DNA of 64,000 bases from Whalleya microplaca (Eukaryota; Ascomycota; Sordariomycetes; Xylariales; Xylariaceae): assembly GCA_022497155.1 (NCBI GenBank), contig MU385720.1, positions 310,001-374,000 on the forward strand, written 5' to 3'. Within the stretch, counting starts at the first letter, position 1, and every line of letters starts with the position of its first letter. Below, one piece after another: positions 12,533 to 26,220 of this stretch. A program made the position numbers and the translations under genes. The notes under the pieces are model-generated. The model had not been told where the DNA came from and did no database searches. It saw nothing but the letters and a program-made list of their open reading frames with translations.

Positions 12533-13721
12533 ATGGCCCCGGATCTAACGTTCGGCCCGGATGGAGGTAATCAATGGCATTATACGCGCGACTCTAAGAC
12601 CTATGATCTTACTCGGGGTTCGGGCAAGAACAAGTTTACTTTGTCAACGACGCAAGGTCCCCCTGATACGAAATTCGAGATCGACCCGGCAAAGTCAGCC
12701 CTTGTTATCGTCGACATGCAGAATTTCTTCCTCGACGCCAAGTGTCGTAACCATCCGACGGGGTTAGCGGCCGTAGACCCATTATGGAAGACGATCAAGA
12801 AGTGTCGCAAGGTCGGGATCGAGGTAAGAGTGAACCCCTTTCCTCATTTACCCTATCATTATCACCAGGGGTTACCACTCTTGTTGCTATCTGTATACGC
12901 ATCTTTTATCAAGACATACTTAGACCCATCAATAAAGCTATTGACAAATCATGTACATAACTGACCTTAGACATAGATCATCTGGCTCAACTGGGGTCTT
13001 ACAGACGACGACCTGGCCACCATGCCGGCAGGCGTGCAGCGTGGCTTCGCGAACGCGCTCATCGCCCAACCGGAGGACCCCGTGCGTAGCGGTCTAGGCG
13101 TCGACCTAGGCGATGGCAAGGGGCGGACACGTGAGTAACACCCATAGCCATTGATGACCCCTTCCAATCTATCTCGGGAGCAAGAGTCCTTCATCGGGGC
13201 CCTATTGGGGTAAAATCCAGAGCTGAGACAGGTCTTAGAACTTCTGGCAGACCACTTCACTGTTTAAAGAGAGAAAATACTGACATAAGATGCTACAGTG
13301 GTCGCAGGCGAGTGGAACTCGGCGATCTTCCCACCGCTAGCGGACGCCGCGAACTCCGCCGACCCCCGGTGCGCCAAGAACCGCATGTCGGGGCTGTGGA
13401 CGCCGACGCAGGAGCTGTGGAAGCACCTCTCGGCCGCCGGGACGACGACGCTGCTGTTCGCGGGCGTCAACACGGATCAGTGCGTGCAGGGCACGCTGGT
13501 CGACGCGTACAATGCCGGCTGGGATTGCGTGCTGGTGGACGATTGTTGCGGGACCACGACGCTGGGCGGGCAGGCGGTCACGGTGCAGAATGTTGCGGTG
13601 AGTACATAGGCCGTCTTCGGGGTTCGAGAGCTTGGCTTACATGGGTTTGGCTGATGTGTTTTAGGCTTACTACGGATTTGTGGTTGATAGTAAGGCTATT
13701 GAGGCTGGAACTCTTACTTAA
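12533..13721 (+). CDS. isochorismatase-like cysteine hydrolase
   Basis: Four exons (12533-12823, 12977-13130, 13299-13597, 13665-13721) encode 266 aa. The introns are 153, 168 and 67 nt in phases 0, 1 and 0. The fold of the cysteine-hydrolase superfamily is clear. The catalytic Asp lies in VIVDMQNFF (D61), the Lys in CAKNRMSGLW (K175) and the nucleophile Cys in VNTDQCVQGT (C210). Exon 2 supplies the typical IIWLNWGLT strand and exon 4 the end AYYGFVVDSK. Members hydrolyse isochorismate, nicotinamide or related amides and ethers; the substrate here cannot be told from sequence. It stands alone, with no obvious pathway neighbours. Confidence 0.9.
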
Positions 13722-16700
13722 CTGGAGGGGGCTATTGGTACTCGGGTTCATGCAGCTTCTGTCCTACAAGCATGGTGCGTAACAAACTAGGTTACAAGTA
13801 AAAGCTTTCTAGAGATATCAATATATTCGATTTGATTGTCTATGATATCGTCTTCGGTGAGCAGGTGAACAGGAAGCGCTTACTCCTTGGGGCTCGTTGT
13901 CAACCGATTCTGCGCTGACATATACAAGGCAACCGTACCTGGGCCCGTACCTTTTCAAAATGGACTTCATGGGTGACATTCCGTATTGGCCTCATAAGCA
14001 TGCCCTCGCTGTGATGAGTCGCTTTGCAGTGTCTAAGGAGCTTGTTGGTAGAGTATGCAGGAAGCAATAGCTCGATATGATGGACTCTACGGCTGAATAG
14101 TTTCTGCTAGTTATGCGTATTAGACCTTTGATGATAAGCTAAGTTCAATAGTTCGATGACTGCAGACCGAGCCCAAGATCCAGGCTAATTGCCTAGAGAA
14201 ATCGGGAACCTCGAGATGTGCGTTACTTGCGCATAGTGAGTTCTTGAACTCGAGTGTCTAGACTACTAAGATTGAACATTGATTTTTTTGTATATGATGA
14301 AATATCACGACATTCTTTCCTATATGTGCATTGTCTCGGTTTGATAGACGATGCTCACCTCGCGTGCTAACACGAGGTGATGACTCGCGAGAATAGCGTA
14401 GCGAGCGTATTGGATAGTCATGGGCTGACGCCAAGCCCACAAGCTAGCTGCGAATATCTTACATTATACGGAAGAGAAATTTTATAATAGCCTGTTCGAG
14501 CACTGAAAGCAGAGAGCAAAAATAGGTAATGAAGAGTCAATTGGAATTGAGATAACAAGCACATGCTGTTGGGAAGTCTCAACAACCTGCAATGAGATAA
14601 CATCTGTAAGATATTGATGTTGACGACTTACTAGGACATGCTCTCGACTTGATGATAAGACTCAGTCACCAATGGGTTCAATTGGCTAAATGACGGCATG
14701 CACAACAAGTCTGAGCGTGCATTATCACGCCCCATCTGCCACCCACGCAGATACGAGAAAAGAGGGTTCACGCTTGGCCTCGGTTAGGGCGATACCCACC
14801 GAGGTGCCCGACGACATGGAATCCTTTGAATATTGTGGGCCCATTGCTTCTAGAAGCTCTGGAAAATTGATAGAATTAGGAAATTAGTTTTGGGCTCATA
14901 TCTCTGAGCTGCCAAAATATCAAAAATATCGTCCGATAAGCCAAATCCGGCACGCTTTCTGCCATGGGTATTTGTGCCATGGGTATGCAACGTCGCTAAT
15001 CATGACCCGTATCGTCTGAGATACCCTGAACTCCGGTGAATGCAAGATGCAGATTCCCAATGCTGTCGACTAAAATGCGACTATGATTCGATGCCAAGCC
15101 CTTCTGGCAGCCGCATGCTCCGCTCCCAACGCCAGTAAGCCCATGATGATATGCTAGAACCAGTAGAAAAAACGCCGATGCTATGCTAGAGGCTGAATGT
15201 GATGATCCGTCTCTGTGAGAAACCACCCCGCCTCTTCAATTTTTCTTTTCCCTCGCCATCATCGCTTCGTGTTGTAGCGAAGTGCTGAGCCTAGGTTCTC
15301 CTCTGTCTGGCCTTCTACCATTGCCACAACAACTGTGTTTTTGCAGATACCGTAGCTACAGCACGACTCGGGAGCAATGTCTCCTCTTAAGATTGCGTCT
15401 CGTTTTGACTAAGATGAATGTTAGCGGGATATTATGATGTTTTGTATTGGATGAAACGTACATCTGGGCAACGGATGGGAGAAGCATCAACCATCGCGCT
15501 TATCGAGAAGACAAGCGCGAAAAGTGATAATAGTATATCGAATTGCATGTTGAACTGTTTTGTGCTTCTCCTCGACCTAACGATGTCAGAGAGGCGTAGG
15601 AACGGCCAGTGAGGTGTGTGTTAATGTATTATTAGTTGCTTGATAGCGATGAAGGATTCTAGGTTCGTAGTGACGTGTCGGTAGACAGAACGAGTGGATG
15701 TGTATCGACTTAAATATCTCAGATGCAAAAAACCATTCGAGGGTACAAGCAGGAGGGATCTGTAGATATTTAAGATTATAAGATACGGATAGGATCCGCC
15801 GGACTAGCGCCCCAGAAGCACCACACCTTGCAGAAGTGCTGCAACGTAACTTATTATGTATGCGCGCCACAGCAAAGTTCAAGCAGCTGAGAGTCCGATC
15901 GGATGCCCGCTATCGTTGCTAAGTTGTACCCAATCATGACGCGGCTGAATGACCGTGTGATGCAGGGACCTGAGGCTGTGAATCCCTTACTTGCCCAGAT
16001 GACGAAATACGGAAAGACATCGCGGGATAGGCAGGTAGCCAGAAGAGTGGGTATCGTTACTGTCAGGATATGTGATCCATTGATGTATTGTGTTGTTGTA
16101 GATGGTAGACTCTAAGCTAGTACTAACAGTGGGTATGATACGAATACATGGTGTGCAGGGATCACGTGACAGTTACCGTGGCGGAGTGGTGGATTCCCAA
16201 CTCTAATAACGCTGCTAACACTGAACATAATAAGAAGAGTGCATGTGGCGTTGATTATTAGAAGCCGTGGAATAGCCTAGGTTACGGACTAGTCACTAGC
16301 GGCCTGTCAAGCCTGTCGAGCCTGTCAGAATCAGCCCGTAAGATACGAACAGACAGAGAAGACCCAGGAGTTAGGCTATTCCTCCAGCCCTACCACACCA
16401 TAAAGGTAAAGTCCTGACGCCGTATTAGAGTTTGTATGATGACGTGAACTTCAAAAAATAGACACATGTGGTGGCTAGAGGCTCCAGAGCGCTGGGAAAA
16501 GCGATTAAGCTTGGACCACTTGGTATCCTCCCCAACCTAAGTCGGAATGCCCTCGAGACTCGTCTATTTGTAGCCCTCGTAAAAAGAAACAATGCGATTA
16601 AGAAATTCAAATTCGTATAACATTATCCGAGGTTCGCATTGCTAGTACCAAAATGCATATGAAGGCCTAGCCACCTTAGGCTCTGAAATTCACGATTGGT

Positions 16701-17933
16701 AGGACTCTTTTAGAAACCGCCTACCTTCTGGGTATCCGCTACCTCTACCGTAGCCCTTCGTCCCGAGACTGTTGCGAACATAATGGATTCTACCATCACG
16801 AGAGCTGCAAAGACAGGTGACACACGGGCCTTTCCCTGTTCCGGAAGGTATCCGTCGAGAGTTCGAGAAGTCGTAAGACATGTCGTTGCTCGCAGAATAG
16901 GGCAAACACGTTCGAGCGCTTCGATTCATTCGAGGCTTAATGCCGTCAAGTATGTATCTGACATTAGGAAGCCGGCTGCTTAAGTCACGACGGGATTAGC
17001 GAGCGAGTCGGCCCAAGTCTACATCGCGCATGGAAAGGTAAAGGATAGGGCGAGAGGGTAGCTAATGTGGTAGACTTTCTTCGACCTCAAGTATCAGAGA
17101 TGGAACACATCTAGATTGTTAGTTGGACGAACGCAACTTGAGCCGTTCAAATGTAAGCTACTAATAGCCAGGTTTCAGATACCAGAGGACGGAGGATCAG
17201 ACACGGTAAAGGTAGCATATACGGTATAGACAATCCATCTTTCATAGATTCGATCGCTCGATCAGGTAAAAGCTTCATCTCAAGAAGCTCAAATGGTCAG
17301 CAAAACCACACCGCTCTCAAGGATCTCCTTGCTTGCTGCGGATAGTCACATTCGACGGGTGACACCGCACACACCGGGATGATTCAACTTCGTCCCACGA
17401 AGACGCGGCGCTGGTGAAACGGTCATACATCCCACGGGGAAGCGAATACTTTACCCACAGCCCTGGAATGTGTAACCTAACCATCACTGCCATTCCGGAC
17501 TCCGAAATAGGGCAGGATAAGGACTGTTCGTCCCGAGGACTTGGCCCAGTATCTGAAGGCATATTCTGGCCTCGCTCAGAACAGCGTTGAAGTAGCCAGG
17601 TACTTCCCTGCATAAACCTGTGCCATGCTTCTTGACTTCCTGGTCTGGTCTGCAAAGAAGCTCAACTTGTAACATATAGGAAAAGTAAATCGATTAGCCT
17701 GGCCCTGTAAATAAATTCAGCCGCATATGAGGGTTCTGGTGGCGCGTGAAAAAGGGTAGCGCATGCTGTGTGGGTATAACGGAAAGCCTTGGGGGCATTA
17801 CGGGACACGACAGCATGTAGGATAACTCGAGTATGTTACCTGCGGTATTGGTGTAGAATGTTCCAACGCTTATAACTTTATTTGCCTATTTTGGTGGAAT
17901 CTGGATGAATTAGTCCTCTGACCTCTCTCTCTG

Positions 17934-17967
<34 letters not shown>

Positions 17968-19720
17968 CCCCTACTCGGTCCCAAATTATTAAGTTTAGGA
18001 CGAGTACGTGAATTGCAGCTGAGGTGAGCTGTCAAATGCGCGGTTTCTCAAACTAGGGGCTCTGGGGCTTTAGACATTAGTGCACGGATTTGCATAGCTC
18101 AGCGTACCGTAGCGGGGAAGCAGGCGCCCTGAGTCCTGGGGTTCATCAGTCCGGTCCCAGGAGAATGGCAGAATGGTTAGCGCATGCGGGCGATCCCGCT
18201 TGATCTTCCACTCTCCGGAACCAAGCGAGTGGGTTTACATGTAAGCCTTCGTCGCCGTACACTAGAAAGCGAAAACCTCACCTACCTATTTGAGCTTGTA
18301 TTTGCTTCTTCCACCAATATTCAATATTGAAAGATACCACCCTCTTGGTGTCCTGAACGACGCCCCAAAGCTCTTCGATGCTACTTATCAGCTACTTATC
18401 AGCCAATCATTCCACGATCTACCTATGACTTGGCGCTCGGAAAGAAATGTCTCAGCGAGAATTCACCACGATAACTAGCCACAGTATCTCCGGGTTCGAT
18501 TATCTTGAATGGATTTCCTGTTTGCTGAATAGAGTATGGCTTGAATGCTCGTCCTAGACATTGCTACAGGCATCTGCGCACTTCGTGGAGGGGCAGGTGT
18601 GGGAAGTTTAAGTCTAGCTTGCGTACCTACAGCCAAGGGTATATATCTGCGAGCATCTAGGTCGAGTCTCAGATTCGACTTGCTAAGGTTCCAGAGCCCT
18701 ACATACATTGACATGCAGATTACGAGGCGGCCTCTTGGAACCACGTGTCTTGCTGAGCTTATCCTGTCAAACTTGACGTGTTCGGTGGTGTTCGGTGAAG
18801 TTACCATTGTTTGCCTGTCAAAATAATTACACCCGCTGCCGAAGTAGTATTCGTCTGATTTGTCTAACCTAAATTAAGTAACTACCCAGATACACTCAAA
18901 CTTTATCTTAGATAAATATGGCTACGATTACACACATGGTGGAGATGCCTCAGTGAATGGGGACTTTGTGGATGATTGACATTACAATACCACTAGGGTC
19001 TCCGTTATCATTCTCCTCTATTGTTTGTAGGCATCTCTTAAATCACTGCTCTCTCATCTGCCTCTCGCTTTTTCCATTGGCGCACGGTCCAAACCCTGTA
19101 TTGTATCATGTATTTCCTATTGTCAAAAATACCTAGGTAGTATAAAAAGTGCGCTCCTCATAATCCAAAGCTGCAGCTAAACTTCGCAACCTACTACGTC
19201 CTAAAGTTGTTGATCTCGGTGACATCTACATAGCGCCTCCGCTGTGCCTATCTAGACTGCCTGACCAATTATACTCCCAGTCGCCTCCTGCAGCTACTTT
19301 TCTGTCCTTGTTCTAGCTGATATTCGGGTACACAGCGCCCTCACCTGCATCTTCACGCACCCTGTTGTAAGTTAGCTTCTCGCTGTGTCACAGTGGCATA
19401 TTACAGTTACTAAAAAAGGGACACCACTGGAAATGCCGTTTCATCCCATCCTTGGCTATCCATGTATTTCCTGCCGTCGTTGTCGGCGTCTCCCGGCCTA
19501 CGTTTCGCTTTTGCTTTCCGTCGTCCACGAAGATGGGGTCGTCCTACGGGCAAGGTTGAGGCGCCGGAAACGCATTTTAAGTACATAATCAAGCATTGTC
19601 CTGCCCTGTCACCTTACACCCAGTCATTCTGCATCACTTTAGCTACAGTCACTAACAAGACGTCACTAGCACCTAGAGTTGTTACCCGGGCATCTCCCTA
19701 GCTAATTGATTTCCGATATC
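13722..19720. other. six-kilobase gene-poor stretch
   Basis: No exon chain with recognisable domains is found on either strand. It contains a CT/GT microsatellite at 17923-17967 and an A-box-like, tRNA-like fragment near 18165-18240 without a T-arm. A small hairpin (CACCTCG/CGAGGTG) lies around 14357-14380. The last few hundred bases are probably the leader of the permease gene. Confidence 0.5.
17923..17967. repeat. (CT)n-(GT)n microsatellite
   Basis: A run of CT dinucleotides with two G interruptions changes directly into a GT run and ends at CCCC. It is a simple sequence repeat in the gene-poor stretch. Confidence 0.95.
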
Positions 19721-21602
19721 ATGCCACAGACGGTAGATATGTCGGACTCTTCTGAAAGTCACAGCACCGATAATGCGCACATTGAGAAATATGGTGGCAC
19801 GGACTGTGACTTTGGATACGTTGACGAGGGCAATGCTGTCCACGAGCGAGAATTCACGTTGGGTAAGTCCCTCTATGCTAAACTCCAGCGTTTCGCTGGA
19901 AAGTTCGGCGTAGAGCAGCGCGGGATCGAGCGTGTCCCCGTGGATGAAAGAACCGACTCAAGCATGAGCCAAGTCGGCACCTTGGTATGGAGAAGACCCT
20001 GTACGTTATAGGATAATTCCAGCTGCTTACTTCGTTCAATAGTGGTTATCTGCCAACATGGTTGTTTCGTCCTTCGCTATTGGCGCCCTCGCTCTGCCCG
20101 TTTTCGAGCTTGGTTTCGTCGATAGCGCTCTCACCATAATCTTCATCAACTTCCTTGGTACTATGCCAGTCTGTTTCTTCTCGATGTTCGGTCCCAAGTT
20201 CGGTTTGCGGCAGATGGTTCTGTCTCGCTTTTATTTTGGCTACTATGGTGTCAAGTTAAGTATGTCACGCCATGCGTTACTTCACCCCTGTCTTCATGCA
20301 CTGTTTGAATTATCTTGCTAACCAGCTCAACATGTAGTTGCTATCTTTAACATATTGGCTTGCATCGGGTGGTCCGCAGTCAACGTTATCGTCGGTGCCC
20401 AGCTTTTCAACGCCATTAATAGCAATATGCCAGGATGGGCTGGCATTCTAGTGATTGCTCTCGCAACCTTCGGCATCTGCACATTCGGGTACAAGATCAT
20501 CCACACTTACGAGCGATGGTCTTGGATCCCCATCTTCGTCATTTTTCTCATTGTGCTAGGAACCTTTGCGCATTCTGGGGACTTCAATAGTGTGCTCCCG
20601 CTACAAAGCGGACCTACAGAAGCAGGCGCTGTTCTCTCTTTCGCAGCGTCGGTATTCGGCTTCGCAACGGGGTGGACGTCCTATGCTGCTGATTACACCG
20701 TCTACCAGCCGATTGACCGTTCGCGAACCTCGATCTTCCTCTGGTATGTTCTTCAAAGTCTCTTCAATTCCTATTTAGGCCTATATCAGGGCGTACCTCT
20801 CACAATTCGAGATATACTCAGGATTGAGACTCCCAATATACCCAGATAGGACTTATTACTCCGCTCCCAGAGTCCTCTGAAAGGGGTATGGACTGACTCC
20901 TTCGTAAACAGGACATTTGGCGGCTTATTCCTCTCGCTCTGCTTTACCGAGCTCCTAGGAGCCGCGATTACGACAGCAATGACTACTAACAGAGCGTACA
21001 TGGCCGCGTACGTCAACTCCGGAATCGGCGGAATCCTAGCGGAGGTCCTGGTGCCGCGCCTCGGACGCTTCGGCGAGTTCTGCATCGCGATCCTCGCCCT
21101 CTCGATCGTCGGCAACAACTGCCCGAACAGCTACTCGGTATCGCTCTCGCTGCAGGTGCTCTCGGAGCGCACGCGGCGCGTGCCGCGCTTCGTGTGGGTG
21201 GGCGTCGCCACCGCGATCTACGTCGCCGTCGCCATCCCGGGGTACGCGCAGTTCGAGTCCGCGCTCGAGAACTTCATGCTCGTCATCGCTTACTGGCTCG
21301 CCATCTACGAGGCCGTCGCTCTCGCCGAGCACTTCGTCTTCCGTCGCGGCTTCGCCGGCTACCGCCCCGAGGACTACGCCGAGCCCAAGAGACTGCCCCC
21401 GGGTCTCGCCGCCGTCGCCGCGTTCGCGGTCGGGGTTGCTGGTGCGGTGTTGGGTATGGCGCAGAAGTGGTTTACCGGACCCATTGGCAGGCTCTGTGGT
21501 GGCCTGATGGGTGGTGATGTGGGGTTTGAGCTGGCGTTTGCGTTTGCGGCGGTTAGTTATGTTGCTTTAAGGAGCTTAGAGAAGGCGTACTTTAGGCGAT
21601 AG
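19721..21602 (+). CDS. NCS1-family purine/cytosine permease (Fcy-type)
   Basis: Four exons (19721-19984, 20043-20259, 20338-20743, 20912-21602) give 525 aa. Introns of 58, 78 and 168 nt are placed by frame and family sequence: TL|WLSANM, GVKL|IAIFN and FLW|TFGG. After a roughly 85-residue hydrophilic N-terminus there are about 12 membrane helices. Typical segments are WLSANMVVSSFAIGAL, FYFGYYGVKL, IGWSAVNVIVGAQL, WTSYAADYTVY and NNCPNSYSVSLSLQ. In the family these are proton symporters for cytosine, adenine, guanine or hypoxanthine at the plasma membrane. The length fits the family. Exact substrate is not decidable here. The last exon is notably GC-rich. Confidence 0.92.
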
Positions 21603-22905
21603 ATACGGACTGATGGTTGATTCGGATAGAGTGGCGATGTACACAATTTAAGTTTGATTTTTTATATGATTCCGTGATAGGACTGTTTGGTACCTATATG
21701 TCTGGCTACTATATGCGCCTAAGGCTTCAGTTTGTGTCTAAGTTCATGAGTCTATGTATATTTAATGAAGATTTCTTCCCTTGCCGTTATGTGGTAATGG
21801 GCATTTTCACGGGATCGGTTTCGGATACATGTACTAAGTCCAGCTATGCTGCTTGCTGTCATTGGCAGCGTTGGAAAGGCGCAATTGGTTGGTATGTTCT
21901 CCTTTATGATACGGGCAAGTCGGCAATGAATCTATTGGAATGTCAGGATCGAGATGACAGAAGCCAAGCACATATGTACCTAAGTACATTTTATTCTCAA
22001 TAGGTAGTAATGCCGTTCGGCGTGTTGAAATATACCTTTCTCTTTGTGAGTTATCAATACACTTTTGCTATAGCCTCGAATTTCTCCACTCTTAGATATC
22101 TCTCTAAGTTATCTGCTGCACTATCCTGGGCTATTTACAATGGTAGATTGCGTCCAACTCACAGAGCGGCATCCGTGGTCAAGGTAGAGAGGGGTTTGGA
22201 CTCAGTTGACAGATGTATGACACGCATGTGTTTAGCGGCAGCTTATTGGCTCCGCGAAACGTTTAGGGCATACATGAGTAGAAGTTATCACTCGGACTAC
22301 AGGCACTTTAAACCATAAATTCTTGAGCCTCCAATGAATACCTCAGCCTAGTCGATAAAGCGGGCACATTCCTACTATTCATTGACCCTGTCGTTGACGC
22401 ATATCACGTTCTTACATGTATCCAACTATCAGAGTGTTGCGGGTTTTGCTGGCACAAGATAAGGGCTTGTTGTGTTCTCGATAAGTATTATAGTAAAAGG
22501 GAACTCGCCGAAATTCGTTGACTTTGTGAGACTTCACTTGCTGATTACTGGTGAAATGCGATGTAGGCGCGTAACCAAGCCACACAATGGCTTGCATGTG
22601 GAAAGATAAGTATTAGGAAAAGGAGCTGGGGTGTTCCAGGCTGGAGAGACGCAGAGTCACTGCCCCAAAATGAAACGGGATAATGCAATGTATGTTGATT
22701 ATGTGGACGCTCATGATTGGTGTTCGGGGCCGGAAAGGACTGAGGGGAATGTTATTATATGTAGAGCAAAGTATTCTATTGCATATCACAGCCTGGTTAC
22801 TAGTTATTACCTCTCTTCCACCTATATACCTCGTTGTAGGAAGTCAGAGAACCAAGCGAATATTTAATCGACCTCTTCTAATAACGCGAACTTCTGTCTT
22901 ATATT
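21603..22905. other. intergenic, no gene seen
   Basis: Between the permease stop and the HET gene start. Several short frames are open but none has domain similarity or exon partners. Confidence 0.5.
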
Positions 22906-24938
22906 ATGGACTGCTCTCGGTGTCGAGCTACGATATTACTGCTATGTAGCGAGAATCGATCAGATGGCCCGTATCCTCTTCATCGAAATGCAGCAGAGCT
23001 AATGAGTGGTGTAAAGAGCGGGTGTTGGTGGTGTATCCGAGTATTCCATCACATGCGCCGAAAATTAACTAGGCGAAAAATACCTATTACCTATACTCTA
23101 CCCAACAGGCATCGATTCAGCTCTGGTATATACTCACTCGGCAACTTCAGCCGGGCAGATAATCTCTATATACCTTCTAAAATTAAGATCGCGTATGTGG
23201 TTGAAGCTACTAGTGGTTCTATACGCTTTGATATTACCCACTATGAGCCAGTACACTCACTCAAAATCTCAGAACGTACCGATTCACTGCAATCATGGAA
23301 TTACATCACCAAACGGCTCGATAATTGCGAAAATAATCATCGCCACTGCAGGCGAGCTTCCGAATGGTATCCATCAAGGCTCGTAGAAATATCTAGCAGG
23401 CAGACAGAGCTCTACTTTCGGGTAATTTCAACAAGCGAAAGCAAGATCGTTGGTGGCTATATCACCTTGAGCCATAGATGGTTCCCCGATGACGAGTTGA
23501 AGCTTACGGAGGATACCCTAGACCACTACCAGAAGGAAATATCATCGGACTTAATGCCTAAAAAGTTCCTTGATGCTGTTATGGTTGCTCAAAAGCTTGG
23601 TATTCGATACCTGTGGATAGATTCGTTAGTAAGTGGCCTACTAATACCTTCATGATAAATAGATAAATCATGTACAAATGAAGGAGATATTCTAAATTCT
23701 TGTAGTGTATTATTCAGGACCAACAGTCTGGTAGAGATTGGCATCAAGAGAGCAGCATGATGGGATTAATTTACCAAAATGGCTACTGTAATTTGGCTGC
23801 GGCATCAGCAACCCACCGCTCAGAAGGTCTTTTTTACAAACGACATCCGTCACAGATCAATTGCTATCAATTCGACTGGCCAGGTAAACAACGAGTATAC
23901 AACGTAAGGCAATACGACGATAATAATTGGTTTCGAATTCTTGACAGGGAGCCCTTATATCTCCGCGGTTGGGTCTGCCAAGAGCGCCAGCTCGCGACTC
24001 GCAATATCAGTTTCACAGGGGACATGATATATTTTGAATGTGCTGAGGAGAAAAGTTATGAATTTGGTGATCCTGATACTACTGAACGGCTTCTTAGTAA
24101 TTTGGGGCAGGATAGGAGGCCACCACTGACAATTAAAACCCTTTCCCATGACAACGCTTCACAATATTGGTGGAAACTTATCGAACACTACAGCCACAGC
24201 AATCTAACCTTTCCCGATGATAAACTGACTGCACTTTCGGGAATCGCGAGTATCTACCACGAAACGATTCAGTCTGAATACCTTGCCGGGTTGTGGAAAA
24301 CAAACCTTCCTCATGACCTGTTGTGGGTGGTGGATCTTGGCGCGAGACCCAAAGACTACCGTGCGCCGTCATGGTCCTGGGCATCCATAGATGGTCCCAT
24401 CGTTAATAAGCATTGGGGTGGGACATCTGAGTCACTCGTAGACATTATTGATGCCTACGCAACGAGCATTGGATCTAATAAATTTGGTCCAATACGGGAT
24501 GCGCGGATTCAGCTTACCGGGTGGCTGTTCCCTCTGTTTTCGGGTGACGATGCTCTTGGCAATGAGGAATTACACAGCAGAGGAGCTCTCAAACAAACGA
24601 ACGCAATACTGCAACAGGATATATCAGAACGCAGCGCTGCTCAATTCGACCTCTATGAAGGGCCTAGAGCAAAACAATGCTATGTACTTCCAATTGCTAG
24701 AAGCCCAGCAATTCTGTTCAAAAGCGAGGAGATCCACGGACTTCTACTGGAGGCTGTTAAATCAAGTTCAAGTGGAAGGGTATACCAGAGAATTGGACAT
24801 GTTGTTTTCAGCCTTGAACGTGGGGATGATGGACGTGAAGGTTCGGTATTGGAGAAAATGATTAGGAAATGGGGTGCCCGAGATATACCCTCACACAAAC
24901 GGATGAGTGATGGAAGGTACCGTGTCACACTTGTTTAG
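22906..24938 (+). CDS. HET-domain protein (heterokaryon-incompatibility-like)
   Basis: Two exons, 22906-23628 and 23706-24938, with a 77-nt phase-0 intron, encode 651 aa. The N-terminus has a CxxC pair and a Cys-rich start common in this class. The HET domain begins near residue 182 with GGYITLSHRW and continues through KFLDAVMVAQKLGIRYLWIDSL. The intron splits this from CIIQDQQSGRDWHQESSMM, then IYQNGYCNLAAASA. The C-terminal half has the usual RAPSWSWASIDG motif of large HET proteins. Members act in non-self recognition and can trigger cell death on fusion; whether this one does is unknown. The gene is AT-rich relative to its neighbours. No NACHT or repeat domain is fused. Confidence 0.93.
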
Positions 24939-26220
24939 CTCTTAACGGTCTGAGTTTTATAGATGCTTCAACCCGATTTTGCAATATTTGCATACTTAGA
25001 TGTATACTGGATAAAAACTTGGGCTCTTTACTTGACTCGTTCCATAATAGAATTTAAGCATTTGTTACCGCAATCAGGCTGGCATTGACTGTATCAGTCG
25101 ACTAACTATCGTTAACCTTGAGAGAAGCCTAACTTAAGGGCCGCAGCCCACCAAGCATCTCCCTCCCCCACAACTCAATATCCCGAAGACATCATAAAGG
25201 GTAGACTCTTGTAGACCAATCCTAGATGGCAGCTTAGGTAGTGTATGTGATATTAGATGTCAATGGTAATGGGGAAGGGAACTCGTAACCATGATCGCAG
25301 CCCCCTCTCTCTCACCCCTTAAACCACCTCTCATAGCAATGTATGAAGATATATCCAACCAGACTCGACATGGTCTATCAAGTGTCTTCTGCCTTCTGCA
25401 TTCCAAATCACATCCGAAGCCAGTAGGTTACGCCATTAACAGCCATTAGTAACCCTGTCGGTATTCACACACAACTGATTCCCTTGGGTCCATGGGAAAC
25501 TCTCTTAACCCAATCACTAGAGCAGGAGAGTGTGTGCACGAGCTAGACATGCCTATCGCCTTAACGCGAAGGCTACGCCAGGTTGTAATAGCCATCGTCT
25601 AGCAGAGCTTACGCGTCAGGTAGCGGGTGGTAGCATCGGAGGCGATGGCATCTTGACGATCAATCAACAACACCCCAACAAGAACAAGCCTACAACAAGT
25701 ATACGCTCGGCCTTCAACTGAATTTATCGACGCAAAAGCCAAGCGCCGGACGCGGAATAAGTTTACCAAGTAGACTCCATCAGACACAAGCACTCACGTC
25801 CCGTCACGGGCAAAGCAAAGTCACCATTTTGGGATATCATTAAAATTTACCTATACACTACCTACTCGTAACAACTCGCACATCGACGACCATGGAAAGA
25901 GAAGTATCAAAGCCAGTCCAGCCCTCCGACCTAAGGACAGACAGACTCCCTTAACACCCGTGGCAGTGCGACCTTCCTATTATTGAAATTAGAAAAAAAC
26001 AAATCGCGAGAAGCATCGTCGTCGTCCGTCGTCGTCTCTTCCTCTTGCGCGAGACCCGACAGTGGGAGACGTCCCAGTGTTCCTCCCCTTACCGGCCCCT
26101 GCCTGCTAATCGGGGCTGCCATGGCCATGGCTAGGGTCGTCGTCGCGTTTTATATACAAATGAAGCATGCGTATGATTGCACCATGACAGACGGTGCTGA
26201 AACGATTATGAGATGAGCAT
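24939..26220. other. intergenic, no gene seen
   Basis: No supported coding or RNA feature. It separates the HET gene from the minus-strand block ending at 26221. Confidence 0.5.

Noticed and set aside
16160..16290. Possible tRNA start (CCGTGGCGGAGTGG) near 16.18 kb
   Set aside because: No matching T-arm or acceptor 3' half could be found.
18165..18240. tRNA-like sequence with an A-box (TGGCAGAATGGTTAGCGC)
   Set aside because: No T-arm with a TTCRA loop and no acceptor-stem pairing; at most a tRNA-derived relic.
19721..24938. Idea that the permease, HET gene and neighbours form a metabolic cluster
   Set aside because: No synthase, P450, regulator or shared pathway; neighbours are functionally unrelated.
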